From: Flaviflexus ciconiae
GTDB taxonomy: Bacteria > Actinomycetota > Actinomycetes > Actinomycetales > Actinomycetaceae
Reading direction: 5' to 3'
Assembly (NCBI RefSeq): GCF_003971195.1
Contig: NZ_CP034593.1
Location: 620,001 to 684,000 of the forward strand
DNA length: 64,000 bases
This document shows positions 39,152 to 47,175 of the stretch, one piece after another; position 1 is the stretch's first letter; each line of letters opens with the position of its first letter. The position numbers were made by a program, and so were the translations under genes. The notes under the pieces were generated by a model. That model did not search any database. It was not told where the DNA came from and saw only the letters and a list, made by a program, of their open reading frames with translations.

Positions 39152-39771
39152 AGCGTTTCTTGAACAAGGTGATACGGGTATTGGAGCGCTCGCATGGCTT
39201 GCCCTCGTTCAGGGAATTCCCATGCCAGAAGGTCAGGGGTGAATCCCAGTGTGCCCTGCCATCGCGGGCGGGTAGCGGGAAGCGGGTCGGACGTGTCTTT
39301 GTGCTGGTCCCCGGTGAGAGCATCGGATGTACCGGAACTGAGGAGGAGAAGATCAATGTGTCCGCGTTCCAGCACTGCACGCACATGTTCCGGTAGATCT
39401 GAGGAGAAAACATGCCGACCCTCGCAGTTGGTTCAACGGGCGAGGTCTGTGCACTCTGAGTGCCGGGAACGGATTCAATACGGACGAGGGCGGCGACGCG
39501 ACATATGACCCGAGCGGCTATAGATTGAGGTACTCTCACGGGCCGGTACCTTGCGGGAGATTATCCCCAAGCGCCAATGAGATCTGACACCTGACATGGT
39601 CATCGAGCATTCGGGCGAGGTCTCGGGTCGCACTGCTGTCAGGAGAGGGTGCTTCGACCGTCGCGAAGCTGCTCCGGTGCAATATCGTTGCGCTCCGGTG
39701 GAAATGGTCAAGCCATGATCCGCCTGTCCTCGGAATTCTCCACGATGATCGACGTCGCTTCTTAAGAAGCA
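39152..39771 (-). pseudogene. Possible decayed minus-strand gene (family unknown)
   Basis: An 830-nt gap between apt and relA. On the minus strand, coding-like pieces lie in shifted frames: an upstream part with RDLARMLDDHVRCQISLAL (about 39550-39700), and a downstream part with SSDLPEHVRAVLERGHIDLL and GFTPDLLAWEFPERGQAMRA (about 39130-39420). Each is broken by stops, and none has a good start. I do not recognise the family. It could be the remains of an inserted gene; a chance pattern cannot be excluded. Confidence 0.3.
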
Positions 39772-39908
39772 TTGACGATAAAGGAGAAATCGCTTGTTGC
39801 TACATCGATAGTTCTCGCATGTCTCATAGTGCCTGCTAGTTCTGATGGTCGGAGTGTGGCTGCATCTCAAGGATCGGCAGTGTTTTTCATCTCAGTTGCA
39901 AACAGCCG

Positions 39909-39914
39909 TACAAT
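39909..39914 (+). promoter_or_regulatory. Candidate -10 box for a leaderless relA transcript
   Basis: TACAAT lies 7 nt before ATG 39922, the spacing at which transcription would begin on the start codon. The typical family start and the lack of a ribosome-binding site nearby fit leaderless expression. Confidence 0.45.
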
Positions 39915-39921
39915 GATGGAC

Positions 39922-42231
39922 ATGGCGGAACCGGAAAGTGATGTTCCCCGCATCCGGTCGAGACTTGCTTGGCTGAGCGGGCGAAATCAGCATGTCCCGA
40001 CGGCCCTGGAGCCGCTCATGGCGGCGATCGAAGGCCGCAATGTTGACCGCCAGAAAGTCATCCGGGCCTACCAGGTGGCCGAGCGTTGCCACCAGGGGCA
40101 GATGCGCAAGTCCGGCGAGCCTTACATCACGCACCCAATTGCGGTCGCAACGATACTAGCCGAGCTCGGCATGGACACGGATACGCTGGCGGCCGCCCTG
40201 CTACACGACACCGTTGAAGACACCGGCTATTCCCTTGACGAAGTACGTACCGAATTCGGGAACGACGTTGCGGTCCTTGTCGATGGTGTGACGAAGCTCG
40301 ACAAGGTCGAATACGGCGAGGCCGCACAGGCGGAGACCGTCCGCAAGATGGTGATTGCGATGTCGAAGGACATTCGCGTTCTTCTCATAAAGCTTGGCGA
40401 CCGTCTCCACAACGCGCGTACGTGGAAGTATGTCCCGTCTGCTTCGGCTCAGTCCAAGGCGCGCGAGACACTCGAGATCTATGCCCCGCTCGCGCACCGC
40501 CTGGGCATGAATTCGATCAAGTGGGAGCTCGAAGACCTGTCTTTTAAGACGCTCTACCCCGATGTGTACCGGGAGATCGAGCGTCTGGTCTCCGAGCGTA
40601 GCTCGGGACGCGAGGCCTACCTGGAGTCCGTCAAGGAGCAGCTGAGCAAGGAGCTTAAGGCCGCGAGAATCCGTTGCACGATCACGGGCCGCCCGAAACA
40701 CTACTTCTCGATTTACCAGAAGATGATTCTCCGCGGCCGCGACTTCGAGGACATCTACGACCTCATTGGGGTGCGCGTGCTCGTTGAGTCGGTCCGCGAC
40801 TGCTATGCGGCCCTCGGCGTGGTCAATACGCTTTTCACCCCAATCCAGGGTCGCATTAAGGATTACATCACGACCCCGAAGTTCAACCTGTACCAGTCGA
40901 TCCACACGACAGTTATTGGTCCCGACCAGAACACGATGGAAGTGCAGATCCGTACGTACGACATGCACAAGCGGGCCGAGTATGGCGTGGCTGCGCACTG
41001 GCGGTACAAGGAGAATCCGAACGCTACGAAGTCCGGCAAGGATGCTCCAAACGAGCAGGAAACCCAGCTTAACTGGCTCCGTCAGCTCGTCGATTGGCAA
41101 CGCGAAACAGCCGATCCCGCCGAGTTCCTCGACTCGCTCCGTTACGAGATGTCCGGGAACCGGGTCTATGTCTTTACCCCGATGGGGGAAGTCATGGATC
41201 TCCCCGCAGGCTCGACTCCAGTCGACTTCGCCTACGCAGTCCATACCGAGGTTGGCCAGCGCACCGTTGGCGCGAAGGTTAACGACCGTCTCGTTACCCT
41301 CGATCACAAGCTGGAGTCGGGCGACACGGTCGAGATCATTACCGCAAAGGGGACGGATGCTGGGCCGAGCCAGGGCTGGCTCGAATTCGTTGCCTCTCCC
41401 CGCGCCCGCGCCAAGATCAAGTCGTGGTTCACGAGGAACCGCCGCGACGAGGCCATCGAGGTCGGTAAGGAACGGCTCGCAAAGGCAATCCGCAGGAAGA
41501 ACCAACCTGTCCAGCGCCTCATGTCTCACGACACGCTCAAGGGCGTCGCTGACGATCTGAACCGCACCGACGTGTCCGATCTTTACGCGGCGATCGGAGA
41601 AGGTCACGTCTCGGCGGAGACGGCAGTGCGCCGGCTCATCGCCTCCCAGGGTGGTCAGGCCGGTGTTGAGGAGACCCTCGCCGAGGCGGTTACGCCGACA
41701 AGGATCCGGGCGACACGATCTGGGACGTCTTCGGGCGTCGCGGTGGAGAATCTGGACGACTCGGACGTTCTCGTCAAGCTCGCCAAGTGCTGCACCCCGC
41801 TACCGCCGGACAAGATCGTTGGGTTCGTGACACGCGGTAACGGCCTGTCGGTGCACCGGGCTGACTGCCCGAATGTGAAGAACCTGGAGAGGGAGCCCGA
41901 GCGTTTCCTGCCCGTATCTTGGTCGGACGAGGGTACGTCGTCCGTCTACCTTGTTCAGGTCGCCATCGAGGCACTCGACAGGGCTGGACTCCTCGCGGAT
42001 ATTGCACGCGTTCTTTCCGAGCACGGGGTCAATATGATCTCCGGCAACATGAATACCAACCGCGAGCGGGTCGCGAAGTCGCGCTTTACGTTTGAGATGG
42101 CGGACGCGAGGCACCTCCAGCAGGTGCTCCGCGCACTCCGGGACATCGAGGGCGTCTACGACGCGTACCGTGTCACGGGGACTCGGGACACGATGCCAGA
42201 GCGTGTGCAATCTGCTCCATCATCTGACTAG
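39922..42231 (+). CDS. relA: RelA/SpoT bifunctional (p)ppGpp synthetase/hydrolase
   Basis: About 769 residues from ATG 39922 (MAEPESDVPRIRSRLAWLSG). The HD hydrolase domain has HDTVED near residue 94, the synthetase domain RGRDFEDIYDLIGVR and KFNLYQSIHTTVIGP near 310-330, then TGS (about 410-475) and a C-terminal ACT domain beginning near 675. It makes and degrades the stringent alarmone in response to starvation. The frame is open back to 39772, but the extra 50 residues look non-coding. The end overlaps a convergent gene by 59 nt. Confidence 0.95.
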   Translation: MAEPESDVPRIRSRLAWLSGRNQHVPTALEPLMAAIEGRNVDRQKVIRAYQVAERCHQGQMRKSGEPYITHPIAVATILAELGMDTDTLAAALLHDTVEDTGYSLDEVRTEFGNDVAVLVDGVTKLDKVEYGEAAQAETVRKMVIAMSKDIRVLLIKLGDRLHNARTWKYVPSASAQSKARETLEIYAPLAHRLGMNSIKWELEDLSFKTLYPDVYREIERLVSERSSGREAYLESVKEQLSKELKAARIRCTITGRPKHYFSIYQKMILRGRDFEDIYDLIGVRVLVESVRDCYAALGVVNTLFTPIQGRIKDYITTPKFNLYQSIHTTVIGPDQNTMEVQIRTYDMHKRAEYGVAAHWRYKENPNATKSGKDAPNEQETQLNWLRQLVDWQRETADPAEFLDSLRYEMSGNRVYVFTPMGEVMDLPAGSTPVDFAYAVHTEVGQRTVGAKVNDRLVTLDHKLESGDTVEIITAKGTDAGPSQGWLEFVASPRARAKIKSWFTRNRRDEAIEVGKERLAKAIRRKNQPVQRLMSHDTLKGVADDLNRTDVSDLYAAIGEGHVSAETAVRRLIASQGGQAGVEETLAEAVTPTRIRATRSGTSSGVAVENLDDSDVLVKLAKCCTPLPPDKIVGFVTRGNGLSVHRADCPNVKNLEREPERFLPVSWSDEGTSSVYLVQVAIEALDRAGLLADIARVLSEHGVNMISGNMNTNRERVAKSRFTFEMADARHLQQVLRALRDIEGVYDAYRVTGTRDTMPERVQSAPSSD

Positions 42232-42706
42232 CGCGCCTGCTCGACACACCGCGGAAGCGGTCACCCAGGATCTCTTGGACGAGATCTAAATCAAGCCCAT
42301 CCCGCACAAGCGGTATCAGAGCTGTTACCCCCCGTTCGTACGGTAAGTGAAGTAGATCCGCGGCCGTCCGCTCTCGTGTTGTCACGTAGCCGTGCCCAAT
42401 CTTCTCGATGTGGTGCTCCTTGAGAAGCCTCCTGTCGCTCGTCCACCGGGTGGACTTGCCGGGCAGGGGAGCGGTCGGAATCATTCGTAGCACCCGAGGA
42501 TTGATCGCCCACACGCCCGTATAGACAAAGACTGCGGTCTCATCAACCTGGACTGCGTCACCGGACAGGCCGGAGGCAACGGCGCTTGCCCGAAGCGCAG
42601 GTGTGGAACACATATCGGCAGGAACAACTAGATCCGTTCCCACCATGCACAGGTCAGGTGATCGCGGATCTCCATAGAACGGATCCCCGACACGATATGT
42701 AGGCAT
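42173..42706 (-). CDS. AbiEi-like / hypothetical protein convergent with relA
   Basis: 177 residues from ATG 42706 (MPTYRVGDPFYGDPRS). The C-terminal half has HGYVTTRERTAADLLHL, a pattern common in AbiEi-antitoxin-like and related winged-helix proteins that precede a DUF559-type end; no AbiEii partner is beside it. The open frame extends to 42904, but that part covers the gap. The stop lies inside the relA coding region, giving a 59-nt tail-to-tail overlap. The function is unknown; the family assignment is tentative. Confidence 0.5.
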   Translation of the reverse strand: MPTYRVGDPFYGDPRSPDLCMVGTDLVVPADMCSTPALRASAVASGLSGDAVQVDETAVFVYTGVWAINPRVLRMIPTAPLPGKSTRWTSDRRLLKEHHIEKIGHGYVTTRERTAADLLHLPYERGVTALIPLVRDGLDLDLVQEILGDRFRGVSSRRASQMMEQIAHALASCPESP

Positions 42707-42934
42707 AAGACTGGTCACCCATTTACCACACCACATAGAAGGTCCCCATGATCGCAACTTTGGAAAGCTGTGGATAAATAGTCGTGTGGATGATCTGATG
42801 CCCGACTGCGGAAAGAATCGGATTGCCCGGATGTGGCAAATGGACACAACGAGCTCGGAGCACGCACACGGGTACAACGAGGTTTGAGCGTCCCCCTGGG
42901 CCAAACAAGGTCGAAGTGGGCGGATGGATGCAAA

Positions 42935-42966
42935 GAGGGGGACCGGATATAGTTCCGATCCCCCTC
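42935..42966 (-). terminator. Terminator of the DUF349 gene
   Basis: gagggggaccgga pairs with tccgatccccctc (13 bp, one mismatch), 28 nt after the DUF349 stop on the minus strand, followed by a short T-run. Confidence 0.75.
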
Positions 42967-42993
42967 CTGTTCCGGTGTGTTACCGGGCGAGTG

Positions 42994-44856
42994 CTACTTC
43001 AGCTGCTGGAGCCAGGCGCGGCGTGCGTCAAGTGCTTCCTGGGCGCGTTGCGCGGCCTTCTCGTCACCCTTTGCCTGTGCGTCGGCGAGCTCCTGCTCGT
43101 GCTTGGCAATGGCGTCCTCAAGCTGCGCGGCAAAGCCGGTGGCGCGCTCGATCTTTGACGGATCGGACTTGCGCCACTGCTCATCCTCTGCCGCGCGGAC
43201 AGCGGACTCAACGTCGCGGAGCCTGCCCTCGGTGCGGGAAATGTCCTTGCGGGGGACGAATCCGATCTGTTCCCAGCGATCCTGGATGTCGTGGAGCTTG
43301 TTCTTTGCTACCTGGATGTCCTTGATCGGGAGGATCGCTTCGGCTTCCTTGATAAGTTCCAGCTTTGCGGCAAGATTCTCGTTCTGCTCGGAGTTGATCG
43401 AGTCGCGGTCGGCCTGGCGAGCATCGAAGAAGACCTGCTGTGCGGCGCGGAAACGGGCCCACAGCTTGTCATCTTCCTTGCGGGTGATCCGGCCTGCGGC
43501 CTTCCACTCTTCGAGCAGGTCGCGGTAGGCGGCGGAGGTTGCTCCCCAGTCGGTCGACGACGACATCTCCTCGGCGCGCTTGATGAGTGCTTCCTTGCGG
43601 GCCGTTACCTCGTTGCGGTTGGCTTCAACCTTCGAGAAGTGCTGACGACGGTGACGGTCGAACTCCGTGCGTGCACGAGAGAACCGCTTCCACAGTCCCT
43701 CTTCAGCGGTTCGGTCGATCCTCGGACCGGCCTTCTGAGCACGCTTCCACTGCTCAAGCAGGGAGGACAGCTCATTGCGGGAGTCGCGCCAGTGAGTCTT
43801 ATCGGGATCCTGCGCGGCGATTGCTTCGGCACGTTCAATGATGGAGGTGCGATCGGCGAGAGCCTGTAGCTTCGCAACCTTGCGTTCCTCATCGAACTCC
43901 GCCTGACGAACCTTCAGTCGTTCGCGGATTGCCTCGACGCGGGCACGAAGAGCATCGACATCGCCGACAACCGCGGGCTCAACAAGCGCCTCATCGAGCG
44001 TCTTGAGACCCGGGATAATCTCTTGTGGGTTGACGATTTCGAGACGGGACTCCAGGAGCGAAGCCTGAGCAACAAGGTCCAGGTACCGGCGAACGTAGAC
44101 TGACAGGGCATCGTCCTTCGAGTCGCCAATCGCGTACTGTCCAACGAGCCTCTCGCCACCGTCGCCGGATGCTCGGAGGTACACGTTCCCCTCGTCATCA
44201 ACGCGGCCCCACGCGGCGGCCTCGGAAGCGGCCTTGGGATCAATCGGAGGTGTCGGTGGTACAACTGCGGGCTTGCTGGCCGGCTTGTGCGGAACCGGGG
44301 GAGGCTTCGGACCGCTCTTCGGGGGCTTCGGCGTCGGACGTCCCGGCGCAGGCGAGGGAGTCGGCCGGGGCTTGCCAGCTACGCCATGCGGAACCGCAGG
44401 GGGTCCCGCCGGGGCGGCAGGCTCCGCTGGCTTCTCCGCAGGGCTTTCGGCTGCCTCGTCCGCCTTCTCGGCGACCGGTGCCGCTGGCTTCGCCTCGGTC
44501 GCAGTGGGCCCTGCCGGTGCTTCGGCAGCAGGTTCTTCGCTGGTGGAGACCTGCTCTGACGGCGCTTCGGCGGCAGATCCTCCGCTGGAAGCGGCCTGCT
44601 CCGGGGCGACGGGTTCTGCCGGTGCCTCTTCGACCGGCGTCTCGGCGTCAGGTGCGGGCGCTTGTGCTGGGGCTTCTACGGGTGCTTCCGGGGCGGGTGC
44701 TTCCGGGGCGGGTGCCTCGGCGGCAGTGTTCTGCTCGGTTTCGGCAGGTGCCTGCGACGCAGTGTCCTTATTGGCATTCGCCTGCTCGATGGGGGATTCC
44801 GCCTGCTCGGTGGAATCGTTGGTGGTGGGTTCTTGACCCGGTGTTGGCTGCGTCAT
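42994..44856 (-). CDS. DUF349 domain-containing protein with long Ala/Pro/Glu-rich leader
   Basis: 620 residues. The first 190 or so are low complexity (repeated APEAPAPEAP, PAEPVAPEQA and a Pro/Lys stretch KPPKSGPKPPPVPHKP), predicted disordered. From about residue 225 the protein is helical with repeated DUF349 units of the type W-x3-G...LW-x-RF-x-A. Such proteins are found next to relA in most actinobacteria; the function is unproven. It is transcribed away from the MBL gene at 45006. Confidence 0.88.
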   Translation of the reverse strand: MTQPTPGQEPTTNDSTEQAESPIEQANANKDTASQAPAETEQNTAAEAPAPEAPAPEAPVEAPAQAPAPDAETPVEEAPAEPVAPEQAASSGGSAAEAPSEQVSTSEEPAAEAPAGPTATEAKPAAPVAEKADEAAESPAEKPAEPAAPAGPPAVPHGVAGKPRPTPSPAPGRPTPKPPKSGPKPPPVPHKPASKPAVVPPTPPIDPKAASEAAAWGRVDDEGNVYLRASGDGGERLVGQYAIGDSKDDALSVYVRRYLDLVAQASLLESRLEIVNPQEIIPGLKTLDEALVEPAVVGDVDALRARVEAIRERLKVRQAEFDEERKVAKLQALADRTSIIERAEAIAAQDPDKTHWRDSRNELSSLLEQWKRAQKAGPRIDRTAEEGLWKRFSRARTEFDRHRRQHFSKVEANRNEVTARKEALIKRAEEMSSSTDWGATSAAYRDLLEEWKAAGRITRKEDDKLWARFRAAQQVFFDARQADRDSINSEQNENLAAKLELIKEAEAILPIKDIQVAKNKLHDIQDRWEQIGFVPRKDISRTEGRLRDVESAVRAAEDEQWRKSDPSKIERATGFAAQLEDAIAKHEQELADAQAKGDEKAAQRAQEALDARRAWLQQLK

Positions 44857-45005
44857 TTTTGCTCCTTGGGGACGGGGTCGGCGTCAGCGTGACCGTTCTC
44901 GTATTCGGGACGTCATCCAGTGTACGATGTTCTGCCTCACATCGTGGCAATGAAACAAAATTGCACGGTGTTGGTGAGATTCGTGAACCGGGATAACGTA
45001 GTGTC

Positions 45006-45791
45006 ATGCGTTTGTTCATCTACACCGAGACTGCACTCAATGCGAATTGCTATGTCTGGGAAAACACCGAAACTAAGCAGGCTATGGTCGTGGACCCGGG
45101 TGCGGGTAGTGCCGGCTGGGTAGCGAACAAACTCACCAAGGAGGGCCTTAAACTCGCCGGTGTTCTTCTCACTCATGGACATCCCGACCACGTGTGGGAT
45201 GCTGCCGCGGTAGCGGGGGACAAGCCCGTCTTTATCTCTAGGCCGGACCTGTACCGGCTCGACAACCCCCTGGACCAGGTCCCGGGCCTTGTTGGTGCCG
45301 CTGAAGCTATGGGATCCGAATGGGTCAAGCCCACGAACATTGAGGTCATTCCAGAGCTGTGCCTTCAGGGATCTGGTGCGCAGATTATGCCTGGTTTCCC
45401 GGTACGCGCCGTGATGGTCCCCGGACACACCGAGGGCTCGGTTGGATACCTCAGCGCAGGAATCCTTGAAGAAGGCGAAGGAGCGATCACCGTATCGCAG
45501 GATGGTTGCGGCGGTGGCGGGTGCGACGGTTGCGACTGCGGCGCAGGTGGGAATGGAGAACCGGAACCCGTGGCATTCATGTTCCTCGGTGATGTCATCC
45601 TCGGTGACTCGATTGGCCGCACGGATCTTCCAGGTGGCGACGAGCGTGAGATGAAGGCGACGTTGCGCATGCTTTCCGTCGCGATCAATCCCGATACGGT
45701 GATTGCAACGGGCCACGGCCAGCTCTCAACTCTGGGTTACCAGCTTCAGGCCAATCAGTTCCTTCGCGGGGCTGCCATGGCCGATGCTTGA
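45006..45791 (+). CDS. MBL-fold metallohydrolase (glyoxalase II-like) with Cys-rich insert
   Basis: 261 residues. The metal-binding HGHPDH motif is near residue 58, with GHTEGSVGY, FLGDVILGDSIGRTD and the closing GHGQLSTL, as in glyoxalase II-like MBL proteins. Unusually, a short loop near residues 167-184 reads CGGGGCDGCDCGAGG, with four cysteines within about ten residues, just before the strand with the bridging Asp. The same neighbourhood in mycobacteria (between ppiB and hisS) holds a glyoxalase II-like gene. The substrate is unknown. Confidence 0.88.
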   Translation: MRLFIYTETALNANCYVWENTETKQAMVVDPGAGSAGWVANKLTKEGLKLAGVLLTHGHPDHVWDAAAVAGDKPVFISRPDLYRLDNPLDQVPGLVGAAEAMGSEWVKPTNIEVIPELCLQGSGAQIMPGFPVRAVMVPGHTEGSVGYLSAGILEEGEGAITVSQDGCGGGGCDGCDCGAGGNGEPEPVAFMFLGDVILGDSIGRTDLPGGDEREMKATLRMLSVAINPDTVIATGHGQLSTLGYQLQANQFLRGAAMADA

Positions 45792-45855
45792 TTACTTCCC
45801 CACACTGCCGGTTACTTCACGCCGTTGAATTTGTCGGCGTGAGAGAATAGCGACC

Positions 45856-47175
45856 ATGGCACGTCATTTCTCACTCTCCGGCTTCCCGGAATGGCTTCCC
45901 GAGCAGAGGCTCGTCGAGCAGCATGTCCTCAGCACATTGCAGAGGACGTTTGAGCTGCACGGGTTCTCGGGAATCGAAACTCGGGCAGTGGAGCCCGTTT
46001 CTCAGCTTCTCTCCAAGGGCGAGACGTCCAAGGAAATCTACCTGCTTTCCCGCCTTCAGGCGGACCAGGCCACTGACGATGCCGAGCTGGGACTCCATTT
46101 TGACCTGACGGTGCCGCTGGCACGCTACGTTGTGGAGAACGCGGGACGCCTCATGTTCCCGTTCAAGCGCTACCAGATCCAAAAGGTCTGGCGCGGCGAG
46201 CGCCCCCAAGACGGCCGCTTCCGCGAGTTCGTCCAGGCCGACGTCGACGTTGTCGGGCAGGACACTCTGTCCCAGCACCACGACATGGAGCTGCCGCTCG
46301 TCATGGTCGATGCGCTCTCCAAGCTCCCCATTCCCAAGGTTGTTGTCCGCGCCTCGAACCGCAAAGTCGCCCAGGGCTTCTACGAGGCCATCGGCCTGGC
46401 AGATATTGAGGGCGCTCTTCGCGCCATCGACAAGCTTGACAAGATCGGCGAGAAGGCTGTGGCCGAAATGCTTATGGCAGACGGAGCCACTGACGAGCAG
46501 GCATCTCAGGCACTCACACTTGCGGCAATCACCGGTTCGGACGGCTCGATCGCCGATCAGGTACTCGCGCTCGGCGCGCGCTCCGAGCGACTCGATACGG
46601 GCCTGAACGAGCTCGTCGATCTTGTTGAGGGTGCTAATGAGCTCATGCCTGGCTCGATCGTTGCCGACCTGAAGATCGCCCGCGGTCTCGACTACTACAC
46701 GGGTACCGTGTACGAGTCCACCATGGTCGGTCACGAGGATCTTGGTTCAGTCTGCTCGGGTGGACGCTACGATTCGCTCGCCACGGACGGCAAGAAGACG
46801 TACCCGGGTGTCGGACTTTCTATCGGCGTTTCTCGCGTTCTTGCACGCGTGCTGGGCACTCCGCTGGTTGAAGCCTCCCGGTCGGTTCCCACGGCCGTTC
46901 TGGTTGCCGTTATGGATGAGGAACACCGGCGTGCTTCTGAGCGCATTGCCGTTCAGCTTCGCGACCGCGGGATCCCGACCGAGGTCTCCCCGTCGGCCGC
47001 GAAGTTCGGTAAGCAGATCCGCTACGCCGATCGGCGCGGAATCCCCTTCGTTTGGTTCCCCGGCGATCCCGATTCGGTCAAGGATATTCGCTCCGGTGAA
47101 CAGGTGGACGCTGACGCGGCCCAGTGGGCCCCGCCCGCAGAGGATCTGCACCCGACCGTCCGGATGCTTTCGTGA
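45856..47175 (+). CDS. hisS: Histidyl-tRNA synthetase
   Basis: 439 residues. Class II motif 2 is RYQIQKVWRGERPQDGRFREF, shortened here to its ends, and the HisRS-specific block is IARGLDYYTGTVYE. The C-terminal anticodon-binding domain begins near residue 345. Charges tRNA-His. The stop overlaps the GTG of the first dynamin-like gene. ATG 45856 follows a short gap after the MBL gene; no strong ribosome-binding site is evident (agcgacc). Confidence 0.96.
   Translation: MARHFSLSGFPEWLPEQRLVEQHVLSTLQRTFELHGFSGIETRAVEPVSQLLSKGETSKEIYLLSRLQADQATDDAELGLHFDLTVPLARYVVENAGRLMFPFKRYQIQKVWRGERPQDGRFREFVQADVDVVGQDTLSQHHDMELPLVMVDALSKLPIPKVVVRASNRKVAQGFYEAIGLADIEGALRAIDKLDKIGEKAVAEMLMADGATDEQASQALTLAAITGSDGSIADQVLALGARSERLDTGLNELVDLVEGANELMPGSIVADLKIARGLDYYTGTVYESTMVGHEDLGSVCSGGRYDSLATDGKKTYPGVGLSIGVSRVLARVLGTPLVEASRSVPTAVLVAVMDEEHRRASERIAVQLRDRGIPTEVSPSAAKFGKQIRYADRRGIPFVWFPGDPDSVKDIRSGEQVDADAAQWAPPAEDLHPTVRMLS

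Noticed and set aside
39772..39921. Upstream in-frame start for relA with a hydrophobic leader
   Set aside because: The 50 residues look like a signal sequence by chance, but RelA is cytosolic and family starts fit ATG 39922.
40201..41607. 468-codon minus-strand open frame opposite relA
   Set aside because: RelA motifs are complete on the other strand; this frame is a shadow with no family features.
42994..44856. Tandem DNA repeats in the DUF349 leader as a repeat array
   Set aside because: The repeats are in coding sequence, short and degenerate; they reflect Ala/Pro/Glu codons, not a CRISPR or minisatellite array.
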